Notes: generated by a model from the letters alone, not told the origin. A stretch of 64,000 nt of DNA from Aneurinibacillus aneurinilyticus ATCC 12856 (GCF_000466385.1 NZ_KE952777.1:1-64000), one strand, 5' to 3'; counted from the first letter of the stretch, positions 5,710 to 15,142 are shown. Numbers and translations are program-made.

Positions 5710-7770
5710 GTGAGTAATCAATTACAGCAACCTGTTACCGCAATGAAAGGAATCGGGGCAGAAAGAGCGCTTGACCTGGCCTCGCTCGATATTCATACGG
5801 TGCAGGACTTGCTAGAGCATTTTCCATACCGTTATGAAGACTATCGAGTGCGTGATTTGAGTGAAGTGGAAGACGGGGAGAAGATTACAATTATAGGAAC
5901 GGTATATGGAGAACCGGTTGTTCGGTTTTACGGTAAGAAGAAGTCACGTCTTACTGTAAAAATCGTGGTGGACAGGGTAGTGGTAACCGCGATTTGGTTT
6001 AACCGCCAGTTCCTTAAACAGCAACTGCGTGCTGGCCGTGAGATTATGCTATCCGGGAAATTCGAGAGAGCGCGACTTCAGATGACTGTAAGCGAGCATC
6101 ATTTTCTTGATAGCAACAAGAAAACACCACAGGAAGGGTCAATTCAGCCGGTATATTCGACCAATGCCAATGTTCAGGTAAAGCAAATGCGTCGCTGGGT
6201 AGCTGATGCGCTTAAGGACTATGGAGACAAAGTGGAAGAGATTTTGCCATCGTATTTAGTACAAAAATACAAGCTGGCTCCTCGGGCAGAAGCTATCCGG
6301 AATATACACTTCCCGGATAGTGTAGCAGGCGGCAAACAGGGACGCCGCCGCTTGGCATTTGAGGAATTATTTTTGTTTCAATTGAAGCTGCATGCATATC
6401 ATGCAGTGAACCGAAGGGCAAGCGACGGAATGACGCAGAATATATTGCTTTCACAGGTACAGGAATTTATCCGAGGGCTGCCGTTTCCGTTAACGGGTGC
6501 ACAGGAGAGGGTCGTCAAAGAAATTCTGGGTGATATGCAAGCTGAATACAGGATGAATCGCTTGCTACAGGGGGATGTAGGATCCGGGAAAACAGTGGTG
6601 GCTGCTATTGCGTTATACGCGACTATTACAGCAGGCTATCAAGGTGCATTAATGGTGCCTACGGAAATTCTGGCTGAGCAGCATTATACGACGCTGCAGG
6701 ACTTGCTTACACCGTACGGTATAGAGCTTGCCCTTCTTTCAGGCAGTGCGACGATACGACAACGCCGTGATATTCTGGCAGGATTACAATCCGGTCTTAT
6801 TCACATTGTTGTCGGTACACATGCACTTATTCAGGAAGATGTGTATTTCCGGAATTTGGGGCTCGTTATTACCGATGAGCAACACCGGTTTGGGGTCGAA
6901 CAGCGCCGTATTTTGCGCGAAAAGGGCATGCATCCGGATGTACTGTTCATGACCGCAACGCCGATTCCACGTACGCTGGCTATTACGGCGTTTGGGGATA
7001 TGGACGTATCGACAATTGACGAACTGCCTGCGGGTCGCAAGCCGGTAGAGACGTACTGGGTTAAGCATGATATGCTGGATCGCATTTTGGCATTTATAAG
7101 CAAGGAGTTAGACAAAGGTCGCCAGGCTTATGTCATTTCGCCGCTTATTGAGGAGTCGGAGAAACTTGATTTACAGAATGCGATGGATGTTCACGCGCAG
7201 CTTAGTCATTACTTTGCCGGGAGATACAATGTAGGATTAATGCATGGACGTCTGCCTTCAAAAGAAAAGGACGAAGTTATGCAGAGATTCAGCGGTGGAG
7301 AAGTACAAATCCTTGTTTCCACGACGGTAGTAGAAGTCGGGGTGAACGTGCCGAATGCATCGGTAATGGTCATCTACGATGCCGAACGCTTCGGGCTGGC
7401 CCAGCTGCACCAATTACGTGGACGTGTTGGACGGGGAGCGGAACAATCGTATTGCATCCTTATTGCCGACCCGAAATCGGAAGTCGGCAAAGAGCGGATG
7501 CGGATTATGACAGAGACGAATGATGGTTTTGAAGTGGCGCGCCGCGACCTTGAACTGCGCGGACCTGGAGATTTCTTTGGTACAAAGCAGAGCGGGTTGC
7601 CGGAATTTAAAATTGCCGATGTTGTACAGGACTACCGTATGCTTGAAGTGGCACGCCAGGAGGCGGCTGACCTGATTAGTCAACCTTCGTTCTGGGTCGG
7701 TCCTGAATATGCCCCGTTGCGTCATTACTTGAAGCGGGATGAGTATTTTTTGGAGAAAATTAAAGATTAG
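5710..7770 (+). CDS. recG: ATP-dependent DNA helicase RecG
   Basis: A 686-residue superfamily 2 helicase that remodels stalled forks and branch-migrates Holliday junctions. The N-terminal wedge/OB-fold region (about 1-200) includes DLLEHFPYRYEDY. The helicase core has Walker A GDVGSGKT (about residue 295), the RecG-typical DEQH box in ITDEQHRFG, MTATPIPRT, and motif VI in QLRGRVGRG. The C-terminal part keeps GDFFGTKQSG. GTG 5710 was chosen because AAGGAG (5695-5700) is well placed; the in-frame TTG 5665 would lie inside the conserved leader block. Unlike in B. subtilis, sdaAB/sdaAA do not separate it from degV. It overlaps convergent mgtC by 4 nt. Confidence 0.97.
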   Translation: MSNQLQQPVTAMKGIGAERALDLASLDIHTVQDLLEHFPYRYEDYRVRDLSEVEDGEKITIIGTVYGEPVVRFYGKKKSRLTVKIVVDRVVVTAIWFNRQFLKQQLRAGREIMLSGKFERARLQMTVSEHHFLDSNKKTPQEGSIQPVYSTNANVQVKQMRRWVADALKDYGDKVEEILPSYLVQKYKLAPRAEAIRNIHFPDSVAGGKQGRRRLAFEELFLFQLKLHAYHAVNRRASDGMTQNILLSQVQEFIRGLPFPLTGAQERVVKEILGDMQAEYRMNRLLQGDVGSGKTVVAAIALYATITAGYQGALMVPTEILAEQHYTTLQDLLTPYGIELALLSGSATIRQRRDILAGLQSGLIHIVVGTHALIQEDVYFRNLGLVITDEQHRFGVEQRRILREKGMHPDVLFMTATPIPRTLAITAFGDMDVSTIDELPAGRKPVETYWVKHDMLDRILAFISKELDKGRQAYVISPLIEESEKLDLQNAMDVHAQLSHYFAGRYNVGLMHGRLPSKEKDEVMQRFSGGEVQILVSTTVVEVGVNVPNASVMVIYDAERFGLAQLHQLRGRVGRGAEQSYCILIADPKSEVGKERMRIMTETNDGFEVARRDLELRGPGDFFGTKQSGLPEFKIADVVQDYRMLEVARQEAADLISQPSFWVGPEYAPLRHYLKRDEYFLEKIKD

Positions 7771-8303
7771 GGCTTTTTTTCCTTCCGCTTGTCAATCTCT
7801 ATTTCTTCGTCCGGGTCGTCAGTCTGGTTGAACCAGCGAGGAGAATGTTCCAGCCGGTGGCCGATGCGCAGTACAGCATACATCAAAAACATAGTAAATG
7901 CAGTCATACCATAATAGCCAGCACCTATTGCAATACCGATGCCTCCAGAGAAGAATACCATAGCTGCCGATGTAAGCCCCTTGACAGAACGGCCGCGCTG
8001 AATGATAAGGCCCGCGCCAAGAAAGCCGAGTCCGCTGACAATTTGTGCGGTTAGGCGCATCGGGTCCATCATCGTACGGCCGGGTAGGGAATATCTATCG
8101 ACAGTATGAATAGAGACAAGTGTTAATAATGTAGAAGCCACAGTTACGAATGTATATGTTTTAATGCCGGCAGGTTTAGAGCGGCTCGTACGCTCTAGCC
8201 CGATAAAAAATCCGAAGATGGCGCTTAATGAAAGGCGCAAGTACATCTCCCAGTGTTCAAATTCGAGCACGGACCGGGTGATTTGATCAATAAATCCATT
8301 CAC
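7767..8303 (-). CDS. mgtC: MgtC/SapB family membrane protein
   Basis: A 178-residue inner-membrane protein with about four to five hydrophobic segments and the family signature around FFIGLERTSRSKPAGIKTY, then VASTLLTLVSIH, and GLGFLGAGLI further on. MgtC proteins of pathogens help growth at low magnesium and inhibit the F-type ATP synthase; the role of Bacillota homologues is less clear. I prefer GTG 8303 because the AAGGAGGGG site (8323-8315) leaves no spacer to the GTG at 8315. The C-terminal tail is highly charged (many Asp, Glu and Lys). A structured leader with an intrinsic terminator lies immediately upstream, suggesting transcription attenuation. Confidence 0.88.
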   Translation of the reverse strand: MNGFIDQITRSVLEFEHWEMYLRLSLSAIFGFFIGLERTSRSKPAGIKTYTFVTVASTLLTLVSIHTVDRYSLPGRTMMDPMRLTAQIVSGLGFLGAGLIIQRGRSVKGLTSAAMVFFSGGIGIAIGAGYYGMTAFTMFLMYAVLRIGHRLEHSPRWFNQTDDPDEEIEIDKRKEKKP

Positions 8304-8365
8304 GGTTGCTTTCACCCCTCCTTTATTGTTTTTAATCTTATCATCATATTCTATGAGCGAAAAGC

Positions 8366-8542
8366 AAAAAAAAACCGCCCGGCAACAAACCGGACGGGCA
8401 CGCCAAACGCGATGCGCCTGGCCTGCATAATGGGAGAGGAGAAACCGGAGGAAGAGCTTATGGGGAAACGTAAGTCTTCTCCGCGGTTGTCGGCAACACG
8501 GAATATCCGTGCCGCTACCCTTATTTTGGACGGAGATTGTCC
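8366..8542 (-). promoter_or_regulatory. Structured leader with terminator ahead of mgtC
   Basis: Read on the - strand towards mgtC there are: a small GGAC/GTCC hairpin (8542-8528), a CGGCACGGA hairpin with TCCGTG (8514-8491), a long stem AACCGCGGAGAAGA with TCTTCCTCCGGTT (8488-8443), a stem GCCAGGCGC with GCGTTTGGC (8422-8402), and an intrinsic terminator of 8 bp (one G-U) plus nine Ts (8397-8366). The terminator is about 60 nt before the start codon, as in riboswitch or attenuator leaders. I could not match it to the M-box, yybP-ykoY or ydaO consensus from memory. The rest of the 8316-8642 gap holds only the rsmD promoter. Confidence 0.6.
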
Positions 8543-8578
8543 ATAATATACATGAGATGTAAGAAAGCGTTCTAATTA

Positions 8579-8607
8579 TTTACCGAAATATTGGTTTATG
8601 ATATACT
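8579..8607 (+). promoter_or_regulatory. rsmD-coaD promoter with extended -10
   Basis: TTTACC (8579-8584), a 17 nt spacer and TATACT (8602-8607), preceded by TG to make TGATATACT, an extended -10. The stretch TATGATATACTAACGACG and a following TTAAAA recur upstream of xerC (46847-46870). Confidence 0.65.
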
Positions 8608-8642
8608 AACGACGTTTAAAAACGGATAACAGTGGAGTGGAA

Positions 8643-9200
8643 ATGATGCGAGTGGTAGCAGGCTCAAAAAAAGGACATCCGCTACAGGCCGTGCCAGGAA
8701 AGGGCACGCGTCCGACAGTGGATAAAGTGAAGGAGTCCATTTTTAATATGATCGGTCCTTATTTTGACGGAGGACTGGTTCTTGATTTATATGCAGGAAC
8801 GGGAGGACTCGGCATTGAGGCATTGAGTCGCGGAGCGGAGAAATGTATTTTTGTTGATGCAAACCGCAAGGCGATCGGAATTGTTCAGCAGAACCTGAGT
8901 TCTACGGAGATGAATGAGAAGGCAGAAGTGTATCGTAACGACGCAAACCGGGCTCTTAACGCGCTGAAAAAAAGAGAGCTTATGTTCAATATCGTATTTC
9001 TTGATCCCCCATATGCCGAACAGAAGATCGAAAGCCAAATCGCCATTATGGTTGATCATGGCTTGCTTGCACCAAATGCCATGATTGTAGCTGAGCATGA
9101 TGTAAAGGATGAGTTATGTAATCAGATTGGCAGTGTGGATAAAATAAGAGAAGTAACATACGGACAGACAATGATTACAGTTTATCGAAACGAAGGATAG
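8643..9200 (+). CDS. rsmD: 16S rRNA (guanine966-N2)-methyltransferase RsmD
   Basis: A 185-residue class I SAM-dependent methyltransferase. The N-terminus MRVVAGSKKG and GTRPTVDKVKESIFN are typical of RsmD. The SAM-binding loop is DLYAGTGGLGIEALSRGA (about residues 46-63) and the catalytic motif is LDPPY (about 119-123), as in N2-guanine methyltransferases. It modifies 16S rRNA during 30S assembly. The start is ATG 8643 or ATG 8646; GTG 8637 is also in frame but leaves little room for a binding site. It lies 18 nt upstream of coaD, the same pair as ylbH-coaD in B. subtilis. Confidence 0.93.
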   Translation: MMRVVAGSKKGHPLQAVPGKGTRPTVDKVKESIFNMIGPYFDGGLVLDLYAGTGGLGIEALSRGAEKCIFVDANRKAIGIVQQNLSSTEMNEKAEVYRNDANRALNALKKRELMFNIVFLDPPYAEQKIESQIAIMVDHGLLAPNAMIVAEHDVKDELCNQIGSVDKIREVTYGQTMITVYRNEG

Positions 9201-9720
<520 letters not shown>

Positions 9721-9721
9721 C

Positions 9722-9836
9722 GATGATGGATAAGAAAGCGACATCTACTTTCTTTCGATTGTACTACTGAAAAGCTTGCGATGCGTGCACCTTCTTTCTT
9801 CTACCTTATGGATAATCAACAGGCGTGTTTTTTTCA
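9722..9836. repeat. Dispersed repeat, copy F (partial, inverted)
   Basis: The left part (GATGATGGATAAGAAAGCGACAT) resembles the inverted right end of the other copies; 9778-9830 is the inverse of the inner module at 1578-1635 (GTGCACCTTCTTTCTTCTAC, then CTTATGGATAATCAACAGG). The outer left end seems lost against the ylbJ stop. It fills the gap between the coaD terminator and ylbJ. Confidence 0.6.
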
Positions 9837-11069
9837 CTATTTTTCAGTAAGCCAGGCACCGATACGTACCGATATGATAGTGAATAGGAGTGTTCCGGCA
9901 CATACTAGAAGCGAGAGTGCTTGCCATGAAGAGGAAAGCGTCCAGAGCGAATCTCGTGTCGGATCGTATGAGAGCCATACAGGAAGCGCACTTTGCGCGG
10001 TATTCTGCAATTTGCCATACAAAAATGCACCGATGGTGTAAGTGAACAAGAATGCAAAAGCGGCATGGCAAAGACGTGCGAACAGGAAGGGACGGTAACG
10101 TATGTCTGTTTCTGCAAGCATGCTCGCTACCTGGGCGTGCACGGATAATCCTCCCCAGGCAAGTATGGCACTTGCGGTCGCCATAACGAATGCCGGGGAA
10201 AGGGAGACGAATAGCTCGCTTGATTCCTTAGCTCCGAGCGTTACCTCAAATAACCCATAGATGAATGCCTGTGCAGCTTCAACCGGATAACCGAAAAAAG
10301 ATAGTACATTGCCAAGCAACACCGACAGCAGTGCAATCACTTTCAACTTCGTAAATAAATCAAGCAACACGGAAAAAAACAGTATAAAACCGCCAAGTAA
10401 AAGCTGTGTATGCAGGGAGGTCATCACGGCATCACCCATCAGTTTGCCGAATGCCCGGCCATCCTGCAGGCGGGCATGGTGCATTGCGGTCAACGCTCGA
10501 TATAAAGTCGAGCGGGATGTATCAGGCAAGTAAGGTGTACGTTCCCCATTTCGATTATGGCGGGCCATAATGAATCCGACAAGAATGGCTGTCGTATAAT
10601 GACAGATGAGCAGTATGAGGCCTACTTTAGCATTGCTAAAAAAGCCGATTGCCACCGCTCCAGTAATAAAAACGGGATCAGCCGTCGTAGTATAAGATAC
10701 AAGGCGTTCACCCTCAGCCTGAGAGATCAGCTTTTGTTCGCGTAAACGAACGGTTAGCTTGGCGCTGATGGGATACCCGGAAGCGAAGCCCATTGTCCAA
10801 ACGAAAGAGCCGGGACCAGGAATATTAAAGATAGGACGCATGAGCGGTTCGAGTAATATTCCCATAAAGTGGGCCAAACCAAGTCCAAGAAGTATTTCCG
10901 ATGTAATGAAAAATGGAAGCAATGCAGGGAAGACAACATCCCACCAGATTTTCAGCCCTCTTAGCGCCGCCAAAAACGACGTATCTGGGAATAGCACCAG
11001 ACTTGCCGCCAATACGAAGGAGCAGACGGCGAACAGAATAGTAATCACGTATGGCTTTATGGCACGCAT
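9837..11069 (-). CDS. ylbJ: Sporulation integral membrane protein YlbJ
   Basis: A polytopic protein of about 410 residues with roughly eight to ten hydrophobic segments, matching YlbJ, a sporulation membrane protein needed for heat-resistant spores in B. subtilis and related to nucleoside-transporter gate domains. Recognisable stretches are WWDVVFPALLPFFITSE near residue 40, FASGYPISAKL near 100 and TTTADPVFITGAVA near 128. Read on its own strand, AAGGAG lies too close to the first ATG (11075), so the next ATG at 11069 (MRAIKPYV) is preferred. It is divergent from ylbK. In B. subtilis the gene is expressed in the mother cell; I did not identify that promoter here. Confidence 0.9.
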   Translation of the reverse strand: MRAIKPYVITILFAVCSFVLAASLVLFPDTSFLAALRGLKIWWDVVFPALLPFFITSEILLGLGLAHFMGILLEPLMRPIFNIPGPGSFVWTMGFASGYPISAKLTVRLREQKLISQAEGERLVSYTTTADPVFITGAVAIGFFSNAKVGLILLICHYTTAILVGFIMARHNRNGERTPYLPDTSRSTLYRALTAMHHARLQDGRAFGKLMGDAVMTSLHTQLLLGGFILFFSVLLDLFTKLKVIALLSVLLGNVLSFFGYPVEAAQAFIYGLFEVTLGAKESSELFVSLSPAFVMATASAILAWGGLSVHAQVASMLAETDIRYRPFLFARLCHAAFAFLFTYTIGAFLYGKLQNTAQSALPVWLSYDPTRDSLWTLSSSWQALSLLVCAGTLLFTIISVRIGAWLTEK

Positions 11070-11221
11070 AAGCATTTCTCCTTATTCTCTTGTGTAGGGC
11101 GCTGTTATCCTGCCGGGACAGACAGGGCCTATCCTTATATGTACGGGACAAGGAGACAAAATAGACCTGACTGCAGGACAATAGCGTAAGCGAAAGGAAA
11201 ACAAAAATCGGGGGGAGAAGT

Positions 11222-12001
11222 ATGCCGCACATCGGATTGGCTTTAGGCGCAGGCGGCGCGCGCGGTTTTGCGCACATCGGCGTACTGGAAATACTTGAAG
11301 AGCATGGTATCATGCCTGCCTATTTATCAGGCAGCAGCATGGGAAGTCTTATTGCATCACTGTATGCATGTGGATTTACGCCACAGATGATGGAGAAGCT
11401 TGCTATTAATCTAAAGCGAAAGCATTGGCTGGATCTTTGCGTTCCCGGTATGGGCTTTGTTACGGGAGAGAAGTTGCGCCATATTGTGAAGCTACTAACT
11501 CGTAGCAAGAACATAGAAGAACTGGAACGCCCGATTTCCATTGTCGCTACTGATCTGGCTTCAGGAGAAAGAGTAGTGTTTACAGAAGGGCCAATTCATG
11601 AAGCGGTACGCGCAAGCGTCTCCATACCGGGCATTTTTGTACCGTATAAACTGGGTAATAAACTGTTGGTGGATGGGGGGGTTGTGGATCGGGTGCCGAT
11701 TGAGCTTGTTCGTACGATGGGTTCGGAGTTGACCATCGGGGTCGACGTATCGCTGGCTCCTTCCAACAGCCCGGTGCGTACATTTTTTGATGTTATTTTT
11801 CAGACTATCGATGTAATGGAGAGGGAAATATTCCTCCATCGTACGATACACGCGGATGTAATGATTCGACCGGATGTCGGACGCTTCAGTTCCACTTCGT
11901 TTACGAATATTGACATAATTATTGAAGAAGGCAGAAAGGCGGCACGATTAATGATACCGCATATACAGGAGAAGATGGAAGATTGGAGGAGGCACGCATG
12001 A
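11222..12001 (+). CDS. ylbK: Patatin-like phospholipase family protein YlbK
   Basis: A 259-residue patatin-type serine hydrolase. The oxyanion loop GAGGARGFAHIG starts at about residue 9, the nucleophile elbow is GSSMGS (serine at about 40), and the catalytic aspartate is in DGGVVDRVP at about residue 158. The RssA-like family is thought to act on lipids, but its substrate is unknown. There is no signal peptide. ATG 11222 follows CGGGGGGAGAAG. It overlaps ylbL by 4 nt (ATGA), so the two are translationally coupled; the ylbJ-ylbK-ylbL-ylbM block is as in B. subtilis. Confidence 0.92.
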   Translation: MPHIGLALGAGGARGFAHIGVLEILEEHGIMPAYLSGSSMGSLIASLYACGFTPQMMEKLAINLKRKHWLDLCVPGMGFVTGEKLRHIVKLLTRSKNIEELERPISIVATDLASGERVVFTEGPIHEAVRASVSIPGIFVPYKLGNKLLVDGGVVDRVPIELVRTMGSELTIGVDVSLAPSNSPVRTFFDVIFQTIDVMEREIFLHRTIHADVMIRPDVGRFSSTSFTNIDIIIEEGRKAARLMIPHIQEKMEDWRRHA

Positions 12002-13095
12002 CTCGACGCCGACATTTTTTTAAGAGCAGATTCGCACCTTTTATTGCTGCTGCACTTATTGCAGTAGCGTTACTCGCCGTTGCGCTGAGCCCGACAGGCT
12101 ATTATATTATCCGTCCGGGATCGGCAATCGAGCTTCAGCCCATGGTGACTGTCCAGGGTGGACATAAGGACGAAAAGGGCGTTCTCATGCTAACTACGGT
12201 ACGGATGGGTAAAGCGAACGTATTAGGTTATTTGTATGCAAAGGCCGATCCGTATTCTGAGCTTGTAAAGGAAAGCGCAATCCACAGTCCGCATGAAACG
12301 GACGAGCAGTATAATCTTCGCGAGTTACAAGAGATGACAAACTCGCAGGAGAATGCGATGATTGTTGCGTTTCGCAAAGCAGGATTGCCTGTGAAGATCA
12401 AAGAAAAGGGAGCAAATGTCGTCTTTCTCGTACCAGATATGCCGGCAAAGAACTACCTGAAAATCGGAGATGTGATTACGAAGGTAGATGAGACAAAGAT
12501 TACAAATGCCCAGCAACTGCTGAACTCGCTTAAAGGAAAGAAAGCCGGAGAGACAGTTACGCTCACGTATGACCGGGACGGCAAGACGCGCAAGGCGGAA
12601 ATTACGCTAAAAGCTTTCCCGAAAGTACCGGGTGAGAAAGAAGCAAGGGCCGGCATCGGCATTGCTTATCCGAACCCGGAAGGCCCGGTAACGAAAAGGG
12701 AAATTGAGCTGCCTAAACGGGTAACAATTTCATCTGAAAATATAGGTGGCCCATCTGCCGGGATGATGTTTACATTAGAAATTCTAAACCAGTTGACACC
12801 AGGTGATTTGACAAAAGGCTACCGTGTTGCTGGAACAGGCACGATCGGCGCAAAAGGAACAGTCGGTCCGATTGGCGGAATCGAACACAAAGTACGGGCT
12901 TCGGATAAAATGAAAGCCGATATCTTTTTTGCGCCAGATAATTCTGTTCCAGCAGGCAGCAAGCAACGTTCCAATTATGAAGATGCAAAAGCCGAGGCGG
13001 AAAAGCTTGGCACCAAAATGAAAATTGTGCCGGTACGTACGGTGGATGACGCTATAAAATATTTGGAAGGTCTTCCGCCGAAGAATGGAAAATAA
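11998..13095 (+). CDS. ylbL: PDZ/Lon-like membrane protease YlbL (SepM family)
   Basis: A 365-residue protein with an N-terminal signal anchor (about residues 12-30), a PDZ domain in the middle (about 125-210; LKIGDVITKVDETKI) and a C-terminal Lon-type protease domain. The catalytic serine lies in GGPSAGMMFTLEIL (about residue 258) and the lysine in IGGIEHKVRASDK (about 300), the Ser-Lys dyad of the S16 family. In B. subtilis YlbL degrades the cell-division inhibitor YneA after DNA damage; in streptococci SepM processes a peptide pheromone. ATG 11998 overlaps the ylbK stop. It ends 2 nt from convergent tmcAL with no terminator between. Confidence 0.93.
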   Translation: MTRRRHFFKSRFAPFIAAALIAVALLAVALSPTGYYIIRPGSAIELQPMVTVQGGHKDEKGVLMLTTVRMGKANVLGYLYAKADPYSELVKESAIHSPHETDEQYNLRELQEMTNSQENAMIVAFRKAGLPVKIKEKGANVVFLVPDMPAKNYLKIGDVITKVDETKITNAQQLLNSLKGKKAGETVTLTYDRDGKTRKAEITLKAFPKVPGEKEARAGIGIAYPNPEGPVTKREIELPKRVTISSENIGGPSAGMMFTLEILNQLTPGDLTKGYRVAGTGTIGAKGTVGPIGGIEHKVRASDKMKADIFFAPDNSVPAGSKQRSNYEDAKAEAEKLGTKMKIVPVRTVDDAIKYLEGLPPKNGK

Positions 13096-13097
13096 AA

Positions 13098-14342
13098 TCA
13101 AGCATGATCAAGATGCAGCGGAGGTTGCCAATATTCCCGCTGCATTTCATTTTGGCGCAACGTTTCAGGTAATCCTAGCGCGTACAGCGCTCCGGCCTGG
13201 ACATCAAGCATAAGCATCGGGTGTTTATCTTTCGCGATGCGAGTAATAACGGGCAATGAACTTGTTTTCTTCATCCTTTTTAATAAATGCTGCCCGGTCC
13301 GGTTGAAACCCAATACGCGAATATAGGCGGGGCCCTGTTTTACATTTATTGCAGCCATTTTGCTGCGTGTCAGGTTGAGCATACTATATAGGAGCAGCCG
13401 TTGTATCCGGGCCCAGGTGTAGCGTTTTGTTTTTACCGTCTCTACCAGATCATCAAACGAGGTAGACCGAGGCAGCGCCTGTAAGATGCGGTGTTCAATA
13501 CCTTCATTCATTTCATGAATAGCGGTAAGTTCTCCCGGCCAGCGAGTGAGCAATTGATGTTGAAGGTACGGGTAGAAGCGTTCCCATGTTAAGGGGAAGC
13601 GGCCGGCTGTTTTCTCTGCCTGCAATATTTCAAACGTGCTCGGCGGAACATAAGGGCGAATGGTATGAAGGCCGTCGTTAGCATGGTCGACAATTAATTT
13701 TCGCAGAGCAGTAGCGCTTGCGATGTGTTGATCTGTGACAGTCTCCTGGTGATAACCGGCTTTTTGGCGTTTGATGGTGGTGGGACGCATCGGGCTTTGC
13801 AGACGGTGCAATGCCAGGCAATAGTTCAAACCGAGAATATTGTTCGGTTCCGCTGCATAATCCTGCAACGCATCAGCCGCCGGAGAAGGGAATAGAGCCT
13901 GAATGGCTGCTCCGTATGCGGCAGGATAGCTCCAGCCTTGAGCCAGCCCTTTGTGCAGAGCTTCCTGAAAAGCCAATGGTTCCTCCGCCAGTACGGCGGC
14001 AAGTTTTTCAATCCAGGCGATGTCGCCGCTCTCCGAGCCGAAGCATACTTCATCCACTATTCCGGTGGCATGCAGAGTGGCGATAGATCCGAAAGCGAAT
14101 TGCTCAGCGTTCTGTGTAGCATAGACGAATGGAATTTCCAACACGAGGTCTACACCCATATGGAGAGCCATTTCCGCGCGAGCCCATTTGTTTACAATGG
14201 CAGGCTCGCCACGCTGCAGGAAGTGTCCGCTCATCACGGCGACGACCGCGTCTGAGGCAGTTTGCTTTTTAGCTTCGGTGAAATGGTATGTATGTCCATT
14301 ATGCAAGGGGTTGTATTCGACCACAATTCCAACTGTTTTCAT
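13098..14342 (-). CDS. tmcAL: tRNA(Met) cytidine acetate ligase TmcAL (YlbM)
   Basis: A 414-residue nucleotidyltransferase-like protein. The N-terminus MKTVGIVVEYNPLHNGHTYH contains the HxGH-type nucleotide-binding motif and GIVVEYNP typical of YlbM/TmcAL. The enzyme activates acetate with ATP and forms N4-acetylcytidine at the wobble position of elongator tRNA-Met. MSGHFLQRGEPAIVNKWARA around residue 46 is another conserved block. The longer in-frame start at 14441 is rejected because it adds a non-family N-terminus; a GGAAGAA site precedes ATG 14342. It is the only - strand gene in its stretch and is divergent from yceD. Confidence 0.93.
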   Translation of the reverse strand: MKTVGIVVEYNPLHNGHTYHFTEAKKQTASDAVVAVMSGHFLQRGEPAIVNKWARAEMALHMGVDLVLEIPFVYATQNAEQFAFGSIATLHATGIVDEVCFGSESGDIAWIEKLAAVLAEEPLAFQEALHKGLAQGWSYPAAYGAAIQALFPSPAADALQDYAAEPNNILGLNYCLALHRLQSPMRPTTIKRQKAGYHQETVTDQHIASATALRKLIVDHANDGLHTIRPYVPPSTFEILQAEKTAGRFPLTWERFYPYLQHQLLTRWPGELTAIHEMNEGIEHRILQALPRSTSFDDLVETVKTKRYTWARIQRLLLYSMLNLTRSKMAAINVKQGPAYIRVLGFNRTGQHLLKRMKKTSSLPVITRIAKDKHPMLMLDVQAGALYALGLPETLRQNEMQREYWQPPLHLDHA

Positions 14343-14451
14343 ATGGTTCTTCCTTTGCGATTGGTTTGTTTCCATGATAAAGCATGAGGGAAAACAAAGG
14401 CAATTATGAATAAATATCATGTTAAATAAATAAGGTGTCAATATTGTTTCC

Positions 14452-14480
14452 TTGACATATTATTCTGGGAAAAGTATAAT
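14452..14480 (+). promoter_or_regulatory. Consensus sigma-A promoter for yceD-rpmF
   Basis: TTGACA (14452-14457), a 17 nt spacer and TATAAT (14475-14480): a perfect match to consensus, 33 nt upstream of the yceD start. Confidence 0.9.
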
Positions 14481-14513
14481 AATTTTTGTTGCTCGAAACG
14501 AGGTGGCGTATGT

Positions 14514-15032
14514 ATGAAATTGAAGAAAAATCAGCTGCTTCAACTGCGAGGCGGCACGCTTCCGATTGATGAGACGGTGAAGTTGAACCTTGGGCGAAAG
14601 CACCAGCAACTTATCTCGGCGGAGCCTGCCCGCTTTACCGGGGAAGCGTATGCGACTTCGGGTTTATTTATCGTCGAAGGCCGGATATCGGGGGAACTGA
14701 CGATGGAATGTGCCCGTTGTTTGGTTAAGTTTCCGTACCGTTATGATGTAGCGATTAAGGAAACGTTTATGGATGAAAATCAAATCGAGTTTGAAGTGGA
14801 CGAGGAGATGGAGATTCATCCGCTTGAAGATGACGAGATTGATATAACACCATACTTGGAGGCAGCTGTGCTGTTATCGTTGCCACACACGCTCATATGC
14901 AATGAGGATTGTAAAGGGCTATGCCCGGAATGCGGTGCAAACCGCAATGAGAAAAGCTGTGGTTGCGTAGTGGAGCGGATCGACCCGCGTCTTGCTGTGC
15001 TGGGTGAACTTTTTGGAAAGCTAGACAAATAA
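14514..15032 (+). CDS. ylbN: YceD/DUF177 family protein (YlbN)
   Basis: A 172-residue member of the YceD (DUF177) family, almost always encoded next to rpmF and proposed to act in 23S rRNA accumulation or large-subunit assembly. Visible features are the ECARCL motif near residue 65 and the C-terminal cysteine cluster CNEDCKGLCPECG ... SCGC near 130-155, suggesting metal binding. The acidic stretch FEVDEEMEIHPLEDDEID lies in between. ATG 14514 follows GAGGTGGCG. It has its own consensus promoter and is followed 110 nt later by rpmF. Confidence 0.93.
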   Translation: MKLKKNQLLQLRGGTLPIDETVKLNLGRKHQQLISAEPARFTGEAYATSGLFIVEGRISGELTMECARCLVKFPYRYDVAIKETFMDENQIEFEVDEEMEIHPLEDDEIDITPYLEAAVLLSLPHTLICNEDCKGLCPECGANRNEKSCGCVVERIDPRLAVLGELFGKLDK

Positions 15033-15142
15033 AAGCTTTTCATTTACCTGAAAATCAGGTATGATGATTGTTGTGTTTTGATGGATAACTTGTCCCATCA
15101 AATAGATGCTTTGACTGTAATCTTGTGAAGGGGGTGGGATAA

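Noticed and set aside
8366-8542. Assignment of the mgtC leader to yybP-ykoY or M-box riboswitch
   Set aside because: Some superficial matches (GGGTAG, GCCGACA) but the conserved GGGGAGTAG or GGTGAGGCTCC elements are absent as far as I can see.
8430-8546. 38-codon ATG ORF (begins MGEEKPEEEL) upstream of rsmD
   Set aside because: No ribosome binding site, and it lies on the opposite strand of the mgtC leader whose stems explain the sequence better.
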